Origin: Ceriagrion tenellum
Lineage: Eukaryota; Arthropoda; Insecta; Odonata; Coenagrionidae
Direction: 5' to 3'
Assembly: GCA_963169105.1 (NCBI GenBank)
Contig: OY720642.1
Location: 23,120,965 to 23,184,964 of the forward strand
Length of the DNA: 64,000 bases
In this document: positions 1-13,339 of the stretch, one piece after another
How the letters are laid out: the number at the start of each line of letters is the position of its first letter
Position numbering within the stretch: position 1 is the first letter of the stretch
Notes under the pieces: model-generated
Told to the model about the DNA's origin: nothing
Database searches by the model: none
What the model saw: the letters and a program-made list of their open reading frames with translations, nothing else
Position numbers and translations under genes: made by a program

Positions 1-3000
1 AGTGGGAGATTTCTTTCACGCTTACTCTTAAATTAACAAATTAATCTGGGAACGGAATGTGGCCAATCGCATGGAATATTCATCGCGGTTGTGCTCTAGC
101 ATTATAATGATTCAGTTACCCACCCTAGAGAATGGTACTCTGTATTGAAAAAAAAGCCAATTCTTGGTAAAAAACAGGAGTTGCAAACTATTTCTCACGC
201 AAACTCCGCATAACGTAAGCTAGTGTTAAAATAACTGCGAAGAGAACGTAAGACAAAACTATAAAATGTAGCACATAGCTAAAGATATTTCAGAAACGGA
301 TTCCAGATAACAATCTAAAAGCGGTCCACATGCTGTAATAAAAGCCGAGGTTGACAAAAAACATGCAGCTATGAAAAAGTATACACTTCCACTTTGGCCA
401 CTGTACCACATGCTTTCACTCCGTCTAAAATGTTAATTGTAACTTTAATTCAAATTCATATGAATAAAAACTGTCTCTCGGTGAACTCTCGTAAATGGGC
501 TTTAAATGAATTAGACCGGAGAAGAGGGTGTCCCTAGAAAAGCGAAATAGCATTTAAATATAACTTTTTTAAGAAATGGAGACGAAAACTTATGAGATCA
601 TACGTAGCCTAAGTAAGCACATTGAACTTCGATACGTCGAAGTGCATACCCAGCAAAAAAAAAGGCTTTGGGTTAATTTTAAAGTGGTAGAAATTGTGAG
701 TAGGATAAAATTTATCCATGCCGTGACTGGAACTAAAGGACCGACGGTAAACTGTAAGTAAAACACAAGCCTGATTCGAAAAATGAGCACATTCAACGTA
801 TGTTGCAGAATAAATGAGTATTTCTTTCCTTAGAATGAATATGGCCGCCGGAAGAAAAAATTGAAAACGGGATCCACGTCAGCTTCATAAAGGTTAACAG
901 CCCCCATTCGAGCTCCCGACTCCCTTCTCAGCCAATCAGAGAGCGGAGGTCAGCGAGGAGGAAAACGGCCGCAGTGAAACACGAACAGCCCACCTGAAAG
1001 CGGTGGGGATATCCCAGGTTAATGCTATGCCCACATATGCCTCAACCACCACGGCGTGTGACACCACTTCTGACCGATCAGAACCCAAGAGAAATCGACC
1101 CCATTTTCCCACGGAAAAAATATATATATAAAAAAACCAACTGACAAACGGCCTGTGGAGAGGCGGAGGCGGGAAGAAGGAAAGGACGGTTTCAGTACGT
1201 TTTCCACGACCGGCAACGACACGAGGTGGATAAAAATTAAGTCAAATTTAAATATAATGGATCCGATTAATCGCAAAGAGTTATAATTATATAATAGAGA
1301 AACTGTGCGGAATAAAGCTTCTTGTTCAAAATAAATCAAGGGATCTCTTATCAAGCCAAAAGCATTCGATTTAAAGTTCTGCTTTGGGCAATTGATGCTT
1401 TGATTTTATATAAACTCAGCCAACCGAATGTAAAACTAGGGCTAAAAGATTGACTGAATTTCTGTTGCCATTTGGAATCAGCAATGTCCAATAAAACAAC
1501 GAAGGTGTTCAAATTTCTCTTTGATGATGATGATTGATGGTGGGGCGAAAACCTAGTGAGGAAATTCAACGAATAAATAAATGCACATCGAAATCCACTT
1601 AAGGTGTTCTTTTTCATTATCCCAGTTTTACTGCCTACTTATATCTTCATTTGGCAGGTCTTTCGTAGTTGTCATACGCAATGATTGTTTTCCTTTACAG
1701 ATTTTATGGAAGAAAAGTAGCGTCAAGAACAACAAACTCCAAGAGGGCGTGCGAAAGAATACAACCATCGCTCTCTATGCTGGAGGCTTAAACAGATGAC
1801 TAACATAAACTGCTAAATTGGTGTCTGCTTGCTCTTACGGGCGCGCATTGATGTTTTCACCTCTTCCTCTATTCCTCATTGAAAGCCGTATTGAAATTAT
1901 TTGGAGTACCACGACTCATTATCTGCAATCCTTCATGAATTTATTTCACAAATATTAAAGTGAAGCCAACAGAGAGAATATTTTTAATACCGCTGGTCAA
2001 GGATCCGCTGATGAAGCACATTTCACTTCCTTCCAAGTTCCAAAGTGATTGAATCATGTCTAAAAAGATAGCACTATTACTATCCGATTTACTACACAAT
2101 ACGGTAATCACGCAGTACTACTTGCATCGAGCATTGATCAAATAAAGTGGCGTGAGGAACAAAAAAATGATCGTTAGGCGGAGTGGTTGCGCTGTGCTTG
2201 AGGTAGCAATCTCTATTTCTCCCCTGCTGTCTTACCATTTTTAAAATATTATTTTGTTCAAAAGGCCTCATGGCTTGGTATAGTTTATCACAAGAGGTTC
2301 ACAATAAGGTCCCATACTAGTCTACTCGTTACATAAGTTCAAATATTTGCATCCACAACAGGTTTCTTTCCTTGCTTTAGTTCTCCTACATCTTCCTTGT
2401 CCACCCATGACTACGACTCCAAAGACAAAAATTGCCACAATTAACCATCTAAGTAATTACCGATAATTGACATGATAAAGTCAAAGGTAATATTCACCAC
2501 TCTCTTGTTATTCATGGTAACATATGAGGGTGCATCATTTTATTTACATACCCTATTCCACTGAGGCGTATTAGAGTCCAAAATTTGAATCTCACTGACT
2601 TAAGTTTTAATTATTATGTATAGGATGAGACTTCAGCTATTATTGCTCAAAATCATGATAATTAAAGATGACGACGATGGTAATGCTTGGCAGGTGAGAG
2701 AGAGAGAGAAAACCTGGCTTTTCCTTACAGATGATAGATTACATATAGTTATTACAATATTCGACTTCGATAAATTTTTTTTGAAAGCTCATCACATTAG
2801 GATCTTATTTCAAACTTTGGGAAATTATCAACTCATGCAATCCCAATTCACATCTCATTGCCCAAAACAAAATTTGTATTTATGCGGAAATTTTAACGCT
2901 CGTCAATGCACATGGAATATTGACTCAAAATATTATATTAAAGAAATAGATGTTCTAGGGGTCACCTCAACGAACTATTGCAGGGGAATGATTCGAATTG

Positions 3001-6000
3001 CCTGAATTAGGAAATTCCGTGACAATTTAAAAACTATATTTTACGAAAAGGGCAAAATTTGAGTTTAGTCTCAAATTATACTCTTAGTTTGAGTTTGTCC
3101 TAAAATTTCAGTGCAAGGGAAATTTTAGATAAAGAGGAAAGGTACTATAAAGCTTCTATCTTGTAGAAAATATTCAGTCTCGTAAATGTGGTGCTCGAGT
3201 GATGAAGTAATTAGTAAGTTTTCTATCTCGAAGGTTTGTGACACATATTCTATGATTGAGAAAATACTGAATTCAGGCTTTAAATAAATAGTTAAACAAA
3301 ACACTTCACGTCACTTTTGTGTACCTCGGTTTGAGAAAACCCCAATGAGGGAAAGACGCACAGTTCCTAAGGAAGGCATTCAATTGAGGCTGCTGTCAAT
3401 TCGAGTTTACACAAGATGGTTAAAGTTACAGAAATAATTGAGCTCAGAGACGAACGCATACTATCGATGAAGAAGAGAACGTGGCGTTGTTTTCGTGCTT
3501 GGGTGAGTTCAAAAGGAAGGACTAAGTGACTCCATTACGAATGCTCTAACGACACAGCTGAAGGCTCCAGCACGATAAGAGGACTGCATAAATTCAAGGC
3601 AGGAGTAGCAGGAAAGCACTCGTGCGACATTTCTAAACGGGTCAGCGGCTCGACTTTAGACATTTGAGTTTGAGATAAGCCAAATTGTTTACCATTCTCA
3701 GTCCGGCGATCTTTGAAACAGCCATTATGACGGATGGTAAAATGCACGTGGCGCTGTCTCGGCAAGTCCCATGAGGAAATTTCTGTAATGCGTATCACAT
3801 GCAAGCCCGCGGGTGTATTGCATTTTTAGTGATGACGGAATACACCTCCCTCATGAAGAGAAACGCTCTCTATTCAATACAAGATGCTGCCGAGACTTTG
3901 ACCCTGCCAACACCAAACTCCTGAAGCAGCAAGCTTCGAAGGTAAATGGTTAGATGGCTATATTCTATTCCTCCAGCTAGAATGAAAGATAACGCATCAC
4001 AAATTTGTGTTTCGGAGAATGGTATAACGAAAACTTAAGATCCATTCGATCAATGACCTTTCACCCAGACACTCGTTCCTTCGTTAACATTTAGAGTGAT
4101 AAAGAGTATTTAGAAAGGTTACACCTTTTAAAATTTGGCATCATCTACTGGGAAACTTGATGATTTTAAATGATAGTTACAGACACATAGTATACTACAA
4201 ACATTTCAAAAATTGTATTTGTGGGCACACAAACAGGCGATCACATAACGGTGATAAAATAAAGGCAATCTCCAAGCGAAGGACACAAAACGAAAAATAA
4301 CTTTATCTCCGGATAATTTGAGGAAGCCCAGTAAGCCCAGTGCTCTCTTCCTTAATATTGCTCTTTCAAAACCGAAGCAAAAGAATTATCTTGTTATGGA
4401 GGCTATCGACAACCCACTTCTTAACAATTACCCCGAAAAAATGAATAAACATATTAGGTCTTCAGAGACTCGCGCGGTCAAGTCTGTCCCATGACTTAAG
4501 TTATAAACTAAATAACTAATTATTGTTTACCGATTAATATCGTACACGCATGACGTCCAGTACACACCAAGATACAATTACTCTAGTTAAGTAAGACTCT
4601 AATGTAGGAACATTTAACGTAAAAAGACCTTTTCATCCATAATAACCGTTAGTCATAGGACTACCGGCAAAATAAAACTTCATTGGGCAGTTTATATTGC
4701 TTTTAAGGACTAGGCGATTCTTCAAGAATAGAGTCAGAAGCTAAGTCGTCGATATGAAACATTTTTTAATGTTCTAGACATTAATAAACCCAACGAAGTG
4801 GATTTTATCACTAATTCAACTGATTTTCATATTTGATAGGCTTTATGAAACTATGATATTCTTGAGCTTGCATAAAAAAGATGGAAAAGGTAAGTAAATA
4901 GGAAAATTCTGTACTTATTCCCTATGACAACAAAAGCCGCAAATTAATCATCACTTCTTTAAAACATTTATCTAAGCACTAACAAAAATTTCTGCGTCAA
5001 AGAAATTAGCGGCATTGAGGCATGTGATTTTGCTGGAGCTCATCCGGAAATGTCCCAATGAGTTTTGCGAAATGAGCAAAGGTCATACAACCCACTCTTC
5101 AAAAATTATATTAATATGGAAATAAATTGCGACAAACTAAATATAGTTTCGGCGTAGTCAAAAACTGTTTTGGAATCAGAATGGTTGTATAAATTTGAAT
5201 CCACTAAGAGTTGAGAACGGTTGTTAATCGAATGTTTAGACAAAATATGAATCCAACACACCTTTCTACAATGGAAATTAGAGACGTGCAAAAACTTAAA
5301 ACGATAACATCATACATTAAAAATCTCACACCAAGTCACAACATTGACGACATGCTACAGCCCATCAAACGATTTGACGTAAACCCGCAAAAGATCAGGA
5401 CTGAAAAACGGTAGAGCCCATCCCACATTTACAAACTGAGGGTTTTTTAAAGGAATTTTTTGGTAAATCCACAGCCTAATCTATATGCATCAAACACCGA
5501 CACTTTCTCCTTTCTTTCATTTCTAAATTTACTAATCCTCAAAACCAATTATGAAGTACATTAACACAAATAAATAATAAGTACATGAAAATTACGCGCT
5601 TACTCTCTAGTTAAAGTTGGACTTACGTGTCAGAAATATCAAAATCTAATAATTGGATAGTAAAACACTCAGTTTGCCATAATCAGTAAATATTCACGTG
5701 TCCCATTTAAATTTATTAGCCGCATTATCCGAATAGAACTGCTACGTAACACAATTTAAGGTAATATATGAAACGGAAATGAGGATGATATACAATGGGA
5801 TGAAGTAGATGAAGCTCGCCTACGGGATCTTAAGATGAAAAGGAATTCAATTTTCGGAGCCTCAACTGATACACACCAAAAGTAACATCACAATAACAGT
5901 TTCTGCGAGTGTACGTCGGGGTTGATGCAAATGTTCGACATAACAGATTTTACTGCCAGATTTTAAGAGTGACCTATGGCTGGACGGTTACTTCACGCTC

Positions 6001-7676
6001 TGACTAGTTTAGAGCTTTTTAAAATATCGTAAGCCATCAATAGGGCTAGCATTTGTTTAATCAGCGAAGCAAATAATGCACCTAACAGATAAGTGGAACA
6101 TTACGTGAATACTCGCAAGACTGGAAACATGAATTCGTACTGGTGAAGTTTATGTTCTCATTTCAAAAAAGCCGTAAATACGAATCGAGGTGCATCAGTG
6201 GCCCCATTTGGTGACGAATAGCCCATTATCAACCAGATCCAGCCCTTATCATTACTACCTCGCTTGGGAAATTCGAGCTCCTGATTACAAGAGAGTAATC
6301 TTTACCATTCATTGCTCTGTATCAACGAACAAAGCTCATATCCCTTTAGCAAATGAAAGAAAATCCTTTGTCGTTAGAGCTAAATAAAATACTGAAATAT
6401 ACATGGCTAGTAATTTCCCTATGTGTCAAAAAAATAAACTTACATTACATGCTGGCAAGCACAACAATATTTCGAGTCTCACGAAAGAAAATTCGAGGCA
6501 TACGCGCGATTCTCAAACTACAATTCGCAGAAGTGAGAAGCAATTTTATGTTACGAAAGGAAAAAAAACTATCGAGTAAAAATAAAAATCTTTCTCAAAT
6601 TTAAGGTTAAAAAATAAACGTATACGGCATCGGCAATTAATTATAAATTCTCACCTGAGAGTAATAACAAAGATAATTATAATAAAGATACAAATTGGGA
6701 GATAGAAGATAGTATAAAATTCCACGTCTACAACAGTGAAAGAAATGGAATCCATACTTAACTAACGCTGCGGCAGCACATGACGAAAGAGGTTAATGGT
6801 GCGCATCGATAAGGAAATAATATCCCCTGAAACATGGATCTTAATGTGTAATCCAAGGACTGGGTGTTAATGCCACAGAGAACCAATTTAGTCAAAATAA
6901 AGGCCTTCTGTTCTTCCCAAGAAAAGAGTGCTAGTCCCTCTTTTAGTAGTTGCCATTGGGATGACGATATGGAGGAAAGAAAATGATTTTATCAGTCACG
7001 AGTATCCGTTTCCCAGTCTCATCTCTTCAGTCGTGCAGCAGGTCCCGTTAAAACTCTTGAATTGCGAGTGTAGTATGATTAAGAATCACAAAAGCGTACT
7101 CAAGATGACCAATCTCAACTTTTTCTAGACAAAAGGTTAGTTAAGTTGTATAGCGAAATGCATTACACCTCATTAACTCTACCGCGGCGATAATCTGCTA
7201 ATGATTCGGCTAATCGTGGACTTAAACGGGCAAGATACAGAGGAAATATATGAAATAGGAAAATAATTCATGGATATTAATTAAAACGAAATGTTTTTAA
7301 ATTCAACTTTTAGGCACAATAATCCAGTTAAAAGAACTTTAACCCTTTGGCGTATTACTACGAAAAAGATTTAATGTCCATAATTTCTTGTATACCCATA
7401 AGAGGTCTCCATCTATTAGTGTTCCTGAAGTTTGCGATTATCATGGAGTAAAAAAGAAGTGAGATAGGTACCAACGAGGTGTCTTTTTTCAGGTGTATTA
7501 ACTTAAACTTGGCGTTTTAATAGGTCCAAATTCTGCAAATCCAACATCTCCCCCTTTAAGAAGAATTCGCGATCCTGCAGATAGTTTATAGCAATAAATT
7601 AAAGGTCTACGTTATGATGCCAAATGGTCATACTCATGCCGTCTGCTATCTGAGAACTAACGATATTGACTTAAAA
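1..7676. other. Gene-poor AT-rich DNA
   Basis: I see no supportable gene here. Open frames are short and low in coding character. One plus-strand frame (2616-3005) contains LYLCGNFNARQCTWN, which loosely recalls the GDFNAHH motif of LINE apurinic endonucleases; it could be a decayed LINE fragment but is too weak to call. A modestly GC-rich stretch at 895-1020 includes a CCAAT-like AGCCAATCAG but has no linked gene. Confidence 0.5.
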
Positions 7677-7688
7677 ATAGCTCTCCTC
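7677..7688 (+). repeat. Target-site duplication, left copy
   Basis: ATAGCTCTCCTC here is repeated exactly at 8580-8591. The two copies bracket the PLE at 7689-8579 and are best read as its 12-bp target-site duplication. Confidence 0.75.
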
Positions 7689-7918
7689 GATGTACTCAAT
7701 GGTATCTGGCGAGATGTTGTGGAATATGATTTCAGGAAAAATTAAAGGAGTTTTAGTAATGCCCGCTTGGTTTTTTATTCGTACAACGCGTTTCGACGAT
7801 TATATCGTCATCATCAGGTACAGACAAATTTTATTTTCAAACGACGGCCTTTATATATATCAGGAGGGTAGAGGATGGAATTACTAACTTCGATCCGAAC
7901 TCAAGCACCAAGAAATGG

Positions 7919-8230
7919 GTGAAATTGCCATTTGTAGGAAAGGAATCATATAAATTGTCAAAATGTTTCCCAAAAGACCGTTTTAATTTTTGCTTTTATT
8001 CTCCTGTGACGCTTAAAACCTTTTTTAATAAGTCTTTGGATAAATTTGACCCTCACCTTAGATCAGGTGTTTATGAAATAAGTTGTAACTCATGTGACAC
8101 ATCGTATATTGGACAGACTGGTCGAAATTTCCAGATACGTGCAGCAGAACACAAAAGGTACTTCGAAAATAAAGACACTAAATCACAGTTAGCAAAACAC
8201 CTAATCGCTGAAGGACATTCGTGCAATTGA
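7919..8230 (+). pseudogene. PLE GIY-YIG endonuclease domain (fragment)
   Basis: The frame encodes a GIY-YIG nuclease of the Penelope type: GVYEISCNSCDTSYIGQTGR carries the Cys-containing Zn-finger-like spacing and the YIGQTGR core, followed by the helix with R..EH (IRAAEHKRYF) and KHLIAEGHS. In PLEs this domain nicks target DNA and sits C-terminal to the reverse transcriptase. The RT is absent (5' truncation), and a TGA at 8228-8230 interrupts the domain before its natural end. The C-terminal part continues in another frame at 8246-8500. This is a dead fragment. Confidence 0.85.
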
Positions 8231-8245
8231 ACCCCAAAAAGACTG

Positions 8246-8500
8246 GTGCTTGAAGAGAAAGGACGACACCTCGACGCACTGGAACAATGGGAGATTACCC
8301 GGAGAAGGAAGAGAAGAAAGGAGCTAATTAACGACATCGAATTCCTTGACCATTCCCCGTTGCTAGCTCTCCCACCTAAAAAAAACCTTCAACTTAACCT
8401 TCCCACTCCCAACCCTCCACCTTCCCTCCCCCCCCCCATCCTCTACCCTGCTGATACATATAAAGGCTGTCGTGTGAAAATGAAATTTGTCTGTACCTGA
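8246..8500 (+). pseudogene. PLE C-terminal tail after frameshift
   Basis: This continues the GIY-YIG protein in a shifted frame. LVLEEKGRHLDALEQWEI matches the acidic helix that normally follows the nuclease core in PLE proteins, and a Pro/Leu-rich tail follows. The frame ends just as the right pseudo-LTR motif (CTGATGA at 8497-8503) begins, so stop codon and hammerhead-like core nearly overlap. Confidence 0.6.
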
Positions 8501-8523
8501 TGATGACGATATAATCGTCGAAA
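8497..8523 (+). ncRNA. Hammerhead-like core in PLE right end
   Basis: CTGATGA, then T, a perfect 6-bp stem GACGAT/ATCGTC with loop ATA, then GAAA. This reproduces the conserved hammerhead core strand and stem II. The sequence after GAAA (CGCGTTGTACGAATA) does not fold into an obvious stem III followed by UH, so catalytic competence is doubtful. The same motif occurs inverted in the left end (about 7785-7820). Confidence 0.5.
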
Positions 8524-8579
8524 CGCGTTGTACGAATAAAAAACCATGTGGACATTACTATAACTACATTAATTTTTCC

Positions 8580-8591
8580 ATAGCTCTCCTC
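8580..8591 (+). repeat. Target-site duplication, right copy
   Basis: Exact copy of the 12-bp ATAGCTCTCCTC found at 7677-7688, immediately after the PLE right end. Confidence 0.75.
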
Positions 8592-10500
8592 ATTTAAAAT
8601 TTACGCAGTAAAAAGTAGGATGAAGTACACATAGTAATAGCAATGAAGCAACTTCTTACTACTTCACTGATTTTATCAACTTTTAACATTTTAAACATTT
8701 TGTTGGCCTTAAGGAAGTTTGAGAGTCATAATTCCTTAGTCATAATGAAGCCATATTCGAATAATACGTTTTCATTTTAGTAGCTGTAGAAAGCATGAAT
8801 AAAATACTTATTATTAATTGCGCAATAATATATCACTGAAATTCTGTGTAATCAAATAAAAATATCCACACAAGCCATGGATTTGACTTATTTTTCCCAA
8901 GCGGTGTGTTCATAACTCCTTCACAACGGAAGGTTTTTTTGCGATTCTGAAAAAAATTACCGCGGTGACAATATGATTTATTTGAAAAATTAGTCGAGAA
9001 AACAAACAAACTACACCCTGTGATTTTTTTGACGAGATCTAGGTGTTAGTAATGCCTCATTTTTAAAAATTTGGTCTCTCTGGAGAGCGTAACCCACCAT
9101 TTCCAATGTGAAAGGGCCGGTATTATTAGTCACAAGTGTCGGAAAGTAGTTCGTTAAGAGGCTGATGTTTTCGTATCTTTGGAAGAATAAGATATTTTTC
9201 GTTAAAACGCGAACTAATACATTGATTTCTAGGGGAAATGACATTTCGCTCAAACTAACTTAACTTATTTTTAAAAATAACTGAGAAATCTCGCCAGAAA
9301 GTTGACGCAATCAGTTCGCCAGAACTTCCTATTTTTTCCCAAGAGTGCTTAGTTGTACCACTGCAAACGGCTTCCACTCGTAGTAAGATGAGAAGTTTTC
9401 TTGGAAATGCGGCCAAATTCAGAGAAATTTTTATTCATGAGTATATTTCTCGAACTGCCATGGTGGGAAAAACCCACTTTTCTCTTCTTTTGGTGACGCA
9501 CCTCAGATACTCTCTACATCTGACGTACGCAAAACGCCCGCGGAGGCGTCTCCCAAGCAGCGGCCCAATTCTCCCACTCCATTCCCTCTCTCCCTATGTA
9601 TTCCTGAGTGCAGAGCTAGAGACCCTTGCATCTTGACCTCACCGAAAAGCAAACTCGTTTTTGAGCCCCGTCCCCTTCTACTCTAGTGATGGGCGGCCAG
9701 GAATATGATATGCGCTTCAAAAGGTTTCTCCTATTCTTTCAATGTAATAAGAAATCGTACGACGACCAGAGGTGAAATCACGTTAAATGAAAACCCAGCG
9801 AAGTTGACAACTCAAACTTGCAGACATAGGAGCCTCCTTAAAGCTATAATTAAAGGAGCAACGAAAAAATTCACACTTTCTAGACGTTTACGGAAGCTAT
9901 TAGGTGAAAATGTACATTTCATGTCCAACAACAATTATCACCGACTCGGTTTTCAACTATTTCACGTTCAAAATGACAGTTTTACGACTAAACTTTTGCA
10001 CAGCGTCATTAACTGGATTCTTCCAGATATTTTGACTCCTAACAAGAGTACTTCCTTCGAGGGTCTGGGGCTACTTAACGTCGGAAATAGATCATCTGGC
10101 ATCAAATTGGGATAAAAAACTTGTATTTATTTTTTGTCTAAAAAGTCGAACTCTCACATTACTTGAAATGTTTCTTCTGTAGTTTTTGGTCAAAATTTCA
10201 TACGCAAAATTCCACGACGTGAACAGTTCAGCTATTTCTTGGTCTACACAACCTCTTTCCACCACCATAGTTCTACTAGTTCAAAGAGGCAGTTACCCAT
10301 TACCGGCAAGATGCCGAGGTGTATTTCTTCAAAACAGCAATCACGGTAGAACTTGGCAAATGAGTCACCATTGCGCATCTATAATGCGCCAGACTCTTTA
10401 TAATATTTCCGCAAAGAATGAACTCTCGTATTCGTATTTTCATCACATTAGCTAATTTTATTACTCTAATCGAGTCAAAGCACTGTTCAACGTCAGAGTA
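8592..10500. other. No recognisable gene
   Basis: AT-rich sequence. A 136-codon open frame on the plus strand (9705-10115) has no recognisable motif and no clear splice or start context. A short GC-richer patch lies at 9520-9700. Confidence 0.45.
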
Positions 10501-10509
10501 TGTGAATAT

Positions 10510-10862
10510 TTTTTACAAGACACCCCTTGGTTGCGAAGGGAGGATGTATATAGAATAGAGGCGTTCCAGATGAGGGTTAGAAGAAGGATGGAAAAATGTG
10601 AGCTGGGTGGCGAGGAGAACGAACGAGTGGGTATTGCATAAGGCTGGACAGGAGGGGAGGCTGGTGGCAGAGGTTTGGAGAGGGCAGAAGGAATGGATGG
10701 GGGACGTTTTAAAAGAAGATGGAATGTTTAATTATGTTGAATGGATAATAGCGGCGAGAAAATTGGGGAAATGTGGAAGAAGAAGTAAAAGAATAAGAAT
10801 GCTGGACTAAATAAGTGGTATAAGATAAGAGGAATTTTCTAGCAGTCTAATGGTGGGGCATC
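10510..10862 (+). mobile_element. LINE C-terminal remnant
   Basis: The translation, with a frame change near 10595, reads WLRREDVYRIEAFQM, then RRRMEKC, then SWVARRTNEWVLHKAGQEGR, then EWMGDVLKEDG. This is the characteristic region after the reverse transcriptase of many arthropod LINEs (typically RIEAFEMW.RRM.KISW..R..N..VL, then GHVLR.DG). Only this C-terminal segment is present and it is broken, so it is a dead 5'-truncated copy. Confidence 0.7.
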
Positions 10863-11510
10863 TGTGGGAAAGAAACGGGATGATGTACCAGAAATTGGGA
10901 TATTAGGATAAGGAGTGTCCCAAAATCAGCCCATCAGCTGGTAGTATACTCGAATGAATGAATGGAAGATAGCTACAAGCACAGAAAAACCTTTGAATGA
11001 TAAAAGCATCAATACTTTTGGAAGCCAACACAAACTGTTTGGTACTATTAGCAACTGTTCAAGTTTTCCGGACAAATCGAATGTTAACACACGTAGCACT
11101 ATACTTAATAGGCCAATAGTGCCACGTCTCTGAACATTTATGTTAAATGCATTACTAAAATGTATGTTAGTGTAGTGATACGCAATTATGTTGTACTTGA
11201 TTCTATTGAGCATTCTAAGGTTGTATTTAGCTATACTACATGGAGCCTTAATTCGAGTCCAATGGCAATCGAGATACTCATGATGGATTGGGGAAACAAC
11301 GAAACATTATCTCTTTTACACCTATCTCAAAACCTATCCATGCCATGCAAAGATATTGGTAGGTTTTAACTTTATACGAAACATACGCAAAAACATATCG
11401 GAAAAGAAAAAGAAATTATTTTCGGGCGCCGTAGGGTATACGAATGAATGAGCCCATCATTAGCGGCTAATGATGAGCTCGTCGTCGTCGCGACCTCGAC
11501 AAGAGCTCAC
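10863..11510. other. No recognisable gene
   Basis: AT-rich DNA between the LINE remnant and the minus-strand splice donor at 11510. It would lie in the intron downstream of the 11.5-12.4 kb exon. Confidence 0.45.
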
Positions 11511-12427
11511 CTTCCTCGTCGTCCATCGCTTGCTGCTGGTGTCGCTCCTTCCCTCCGGACGGCGAGCCCAGTGCCGACCTTTGACCTTCCGCCTCCTCAA
11601 CGCCGCCGTCGCTCGCCATCTTTCTTTTGCGCCCGGCCACCGGAGTCATCGCAGCCGCAGCCGCCGCGGCCGCAGCGGCCACCGCCAGCAGTCCTCCACA
11701 AGATCGAGAGGAGGATGAGGACACACCGCCTCCCTCCCCCTCCACGTCGCCGCCCTCTTCCACGGCCGACCTCGCCCCTCTCTTGTCCCCCACCAACATG
11801 GAAGGGTCCGCCCCTCCCCGCCCCCCGCCGCCCCTCCTCGAACCGTTCCAGTGGAACATCCCCGCTCCCTCCCGGAAAGAGGACGAAGGGTCTTCCTCCC
11901 CGCTGCTCGCAGAGGGTGACAGCGTGGCCAGAGGGGACGAGCCTACATCCTCCTCCTCTTCCTCTTCCTCCGGTCGGAAGCGCCTCCTCTCCGCGGGCCG
12001 AGGGGGCGGCGGTGGAGGCGGCGGAGGTGGGGGCGGGTGGCCCCCGGGGGACGTCCTGCCAAAGGGTGCAGCCACCACGTGCTCGTGCACGATCCCGGAA
12101 GGATAAACCCTAGGGTGCTGCTCCAGCGCGGCGATCCTCGGCTGCATGTGGTTCTGGTGGTGGTGACCGTTCTGCGGCTGCTGTTGCTGTTGTTGCGGCT
12201 GCTGCTGGTGCTGCTGGAAGTCCACGAGGCCCATGGCGTCGCTCAGCATCACCTGAAGCTCCATGCCGACGGTGCCCTTGGTGTGGACGGAGTGCAGCAG
12301 CGGATGGTGCCTCTTAAGGGGCGGCTGGCCTCCTCCCTCTCCCCTGCCCCACCACCACGCTTCTGACCACGCTTCTGCCAGCCTCGATTCGATTGGAGAC
12401 CACTTAGGGAGACTGCCCCTCTCGCCC
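11511..12427 (-). CDS. GC-rich coding exon, Q/P/E/S/A-run protein
   Basis: A long minus-strand open frame crosses this GC-rich block. Reading 5' to 3' it has LLHSVHTKGTVGMELQVML, a Gln/His stretch (QQHQQQPQQQQQQPQ), VYPSGIVHEHVVAAPFG, a Pro run of about 12, a Glu run of about 7, Ser-rich acidic segments, Gly/Arg stretches, an Ala run of about 12, and GRKRKMASDGG, a possible basic nuclear-localisation segment. It ends at MDDEE with a strong donor (GAAG|GTGAGC at 11511/11510). The upstream boundary is uncertain: an acceptor TTGTGGCTCAG|G at 12428 fits, but translation could also begin at the ATG near 12265. Such homopolymer-rich proteins are typical of insect transcription factors and chromatin regulators. 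No DNA-binding domain is visible in this exon; it would lie in later exons outside the window. The family is not recognised. Confidence 0.55.
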
Positions 12428-13330
12428 CTGAGCCACAAGAAAGGGAACACCCGGATAGTATCGCACTTGAGGGCAACGGGAGAGCTGCTCAACAAGAATA
12501 CCACGAAACTCCTATCCGGAATATAAAAAAATATATATCCTACGGCCCTATTAACCTACCCGGCATGTAAAAGGAATGCATTTTCATAACATGATTAGAA
12601 AAATAAAAAAATAATGGAATGATAAAGAAAAGTAGAATAAATGTAAAAACTTAAAGAGTTCAACAGCAGCGATCCTATGCACGAGTAACTGAATACGATA
12701 TGATCAAATCATATTTTTATGTGTGTAAATGCAATTACTAAAATGAAAAAATGTGAGACTAAGCTAATTTCACCCGAAATTAGGTGAATCAAACCACTCT
12801 AAATTAAGGCATACTTGCGTTTTCACCAAATATTTTTTTCCATCAACAATAAAAATAACATTACTTCACAAACACCGCGTCATAACGTTAGATGCTTTAA
12901 TATCAGAAATAACGATACATAAAACTACTAAGAAAAAAATACTATATAAATGAGATAATGAGATAACAACAACTAGCCTAACCGCTGGAGAGACCGCAAA
13001 CAATGTTCGAAGCGATCCAAAACCTAAGGCGAGGAAGCGCTCGCCATTTCGGTTAAATGGCCTTAAGTTTTCACGTGAAACGTAATCCTTCCAGCTCGTC
13101 TTTTAGCTACAGTCGCGGTGGGGAAGCACTCGCCTATAGCACAAGCAAACCAACCTTACGGCGGAGATTCATAAACGCTCTTGAGAGCACCATCGGTGCC
13201 TCCGGCGCAACGAATCCCAAATCCTGGCATTATGGTGTCATTTTTTTTACAAGGTCTCGCAACCAGGACGACGACTGAGCAAGAGCGCAAGAGTTGTTTA
13301 CATAAAACGATATCCACAAAACTCGAACCG
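12428..13330. other. AT-rich spacer, likely intron
   Basis: AT-rich DNA separating the GC-rich exon from the CpG-rich block. If the exon is internal this is its upstream intron. No exon is recognised in it. Confidence 0.4.
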
Positions 13331-13339
13331 GGGAAAAAC

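Larger units (their letters stand above)
7689..8579 (+). mobile_element. Truncated Penelope-like element, inverted ends
   Basis: This 891-bp element is flanked by a 12-bp direct duplication. Its left end (about 7725-7822) is the reverse complement of its right end (about 8491-8578), including TTTTTTATTCGTACAACGCG on the left. Between them lies a plus-strand GIY-YIG reading frame. PLEs commonly insert 5'-truncated with an inverted pseudo-LTR piece at one end, which is what is seen. Both ends contain CTGATGA, a GACGAT/ATCGTC stem and GAAAC, matching the 5' half of a hammerhead ribozyme. No RT domain remains. Confidence 0.85.

Noticed and set aside
11627..12106. Plus-strand 159-codon Ser/Pro/Gly-rich protein
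   Set aside because: It is the antisense of the minus-strand exon, which is longer, has the more protein-like segments and a strong splice donor.
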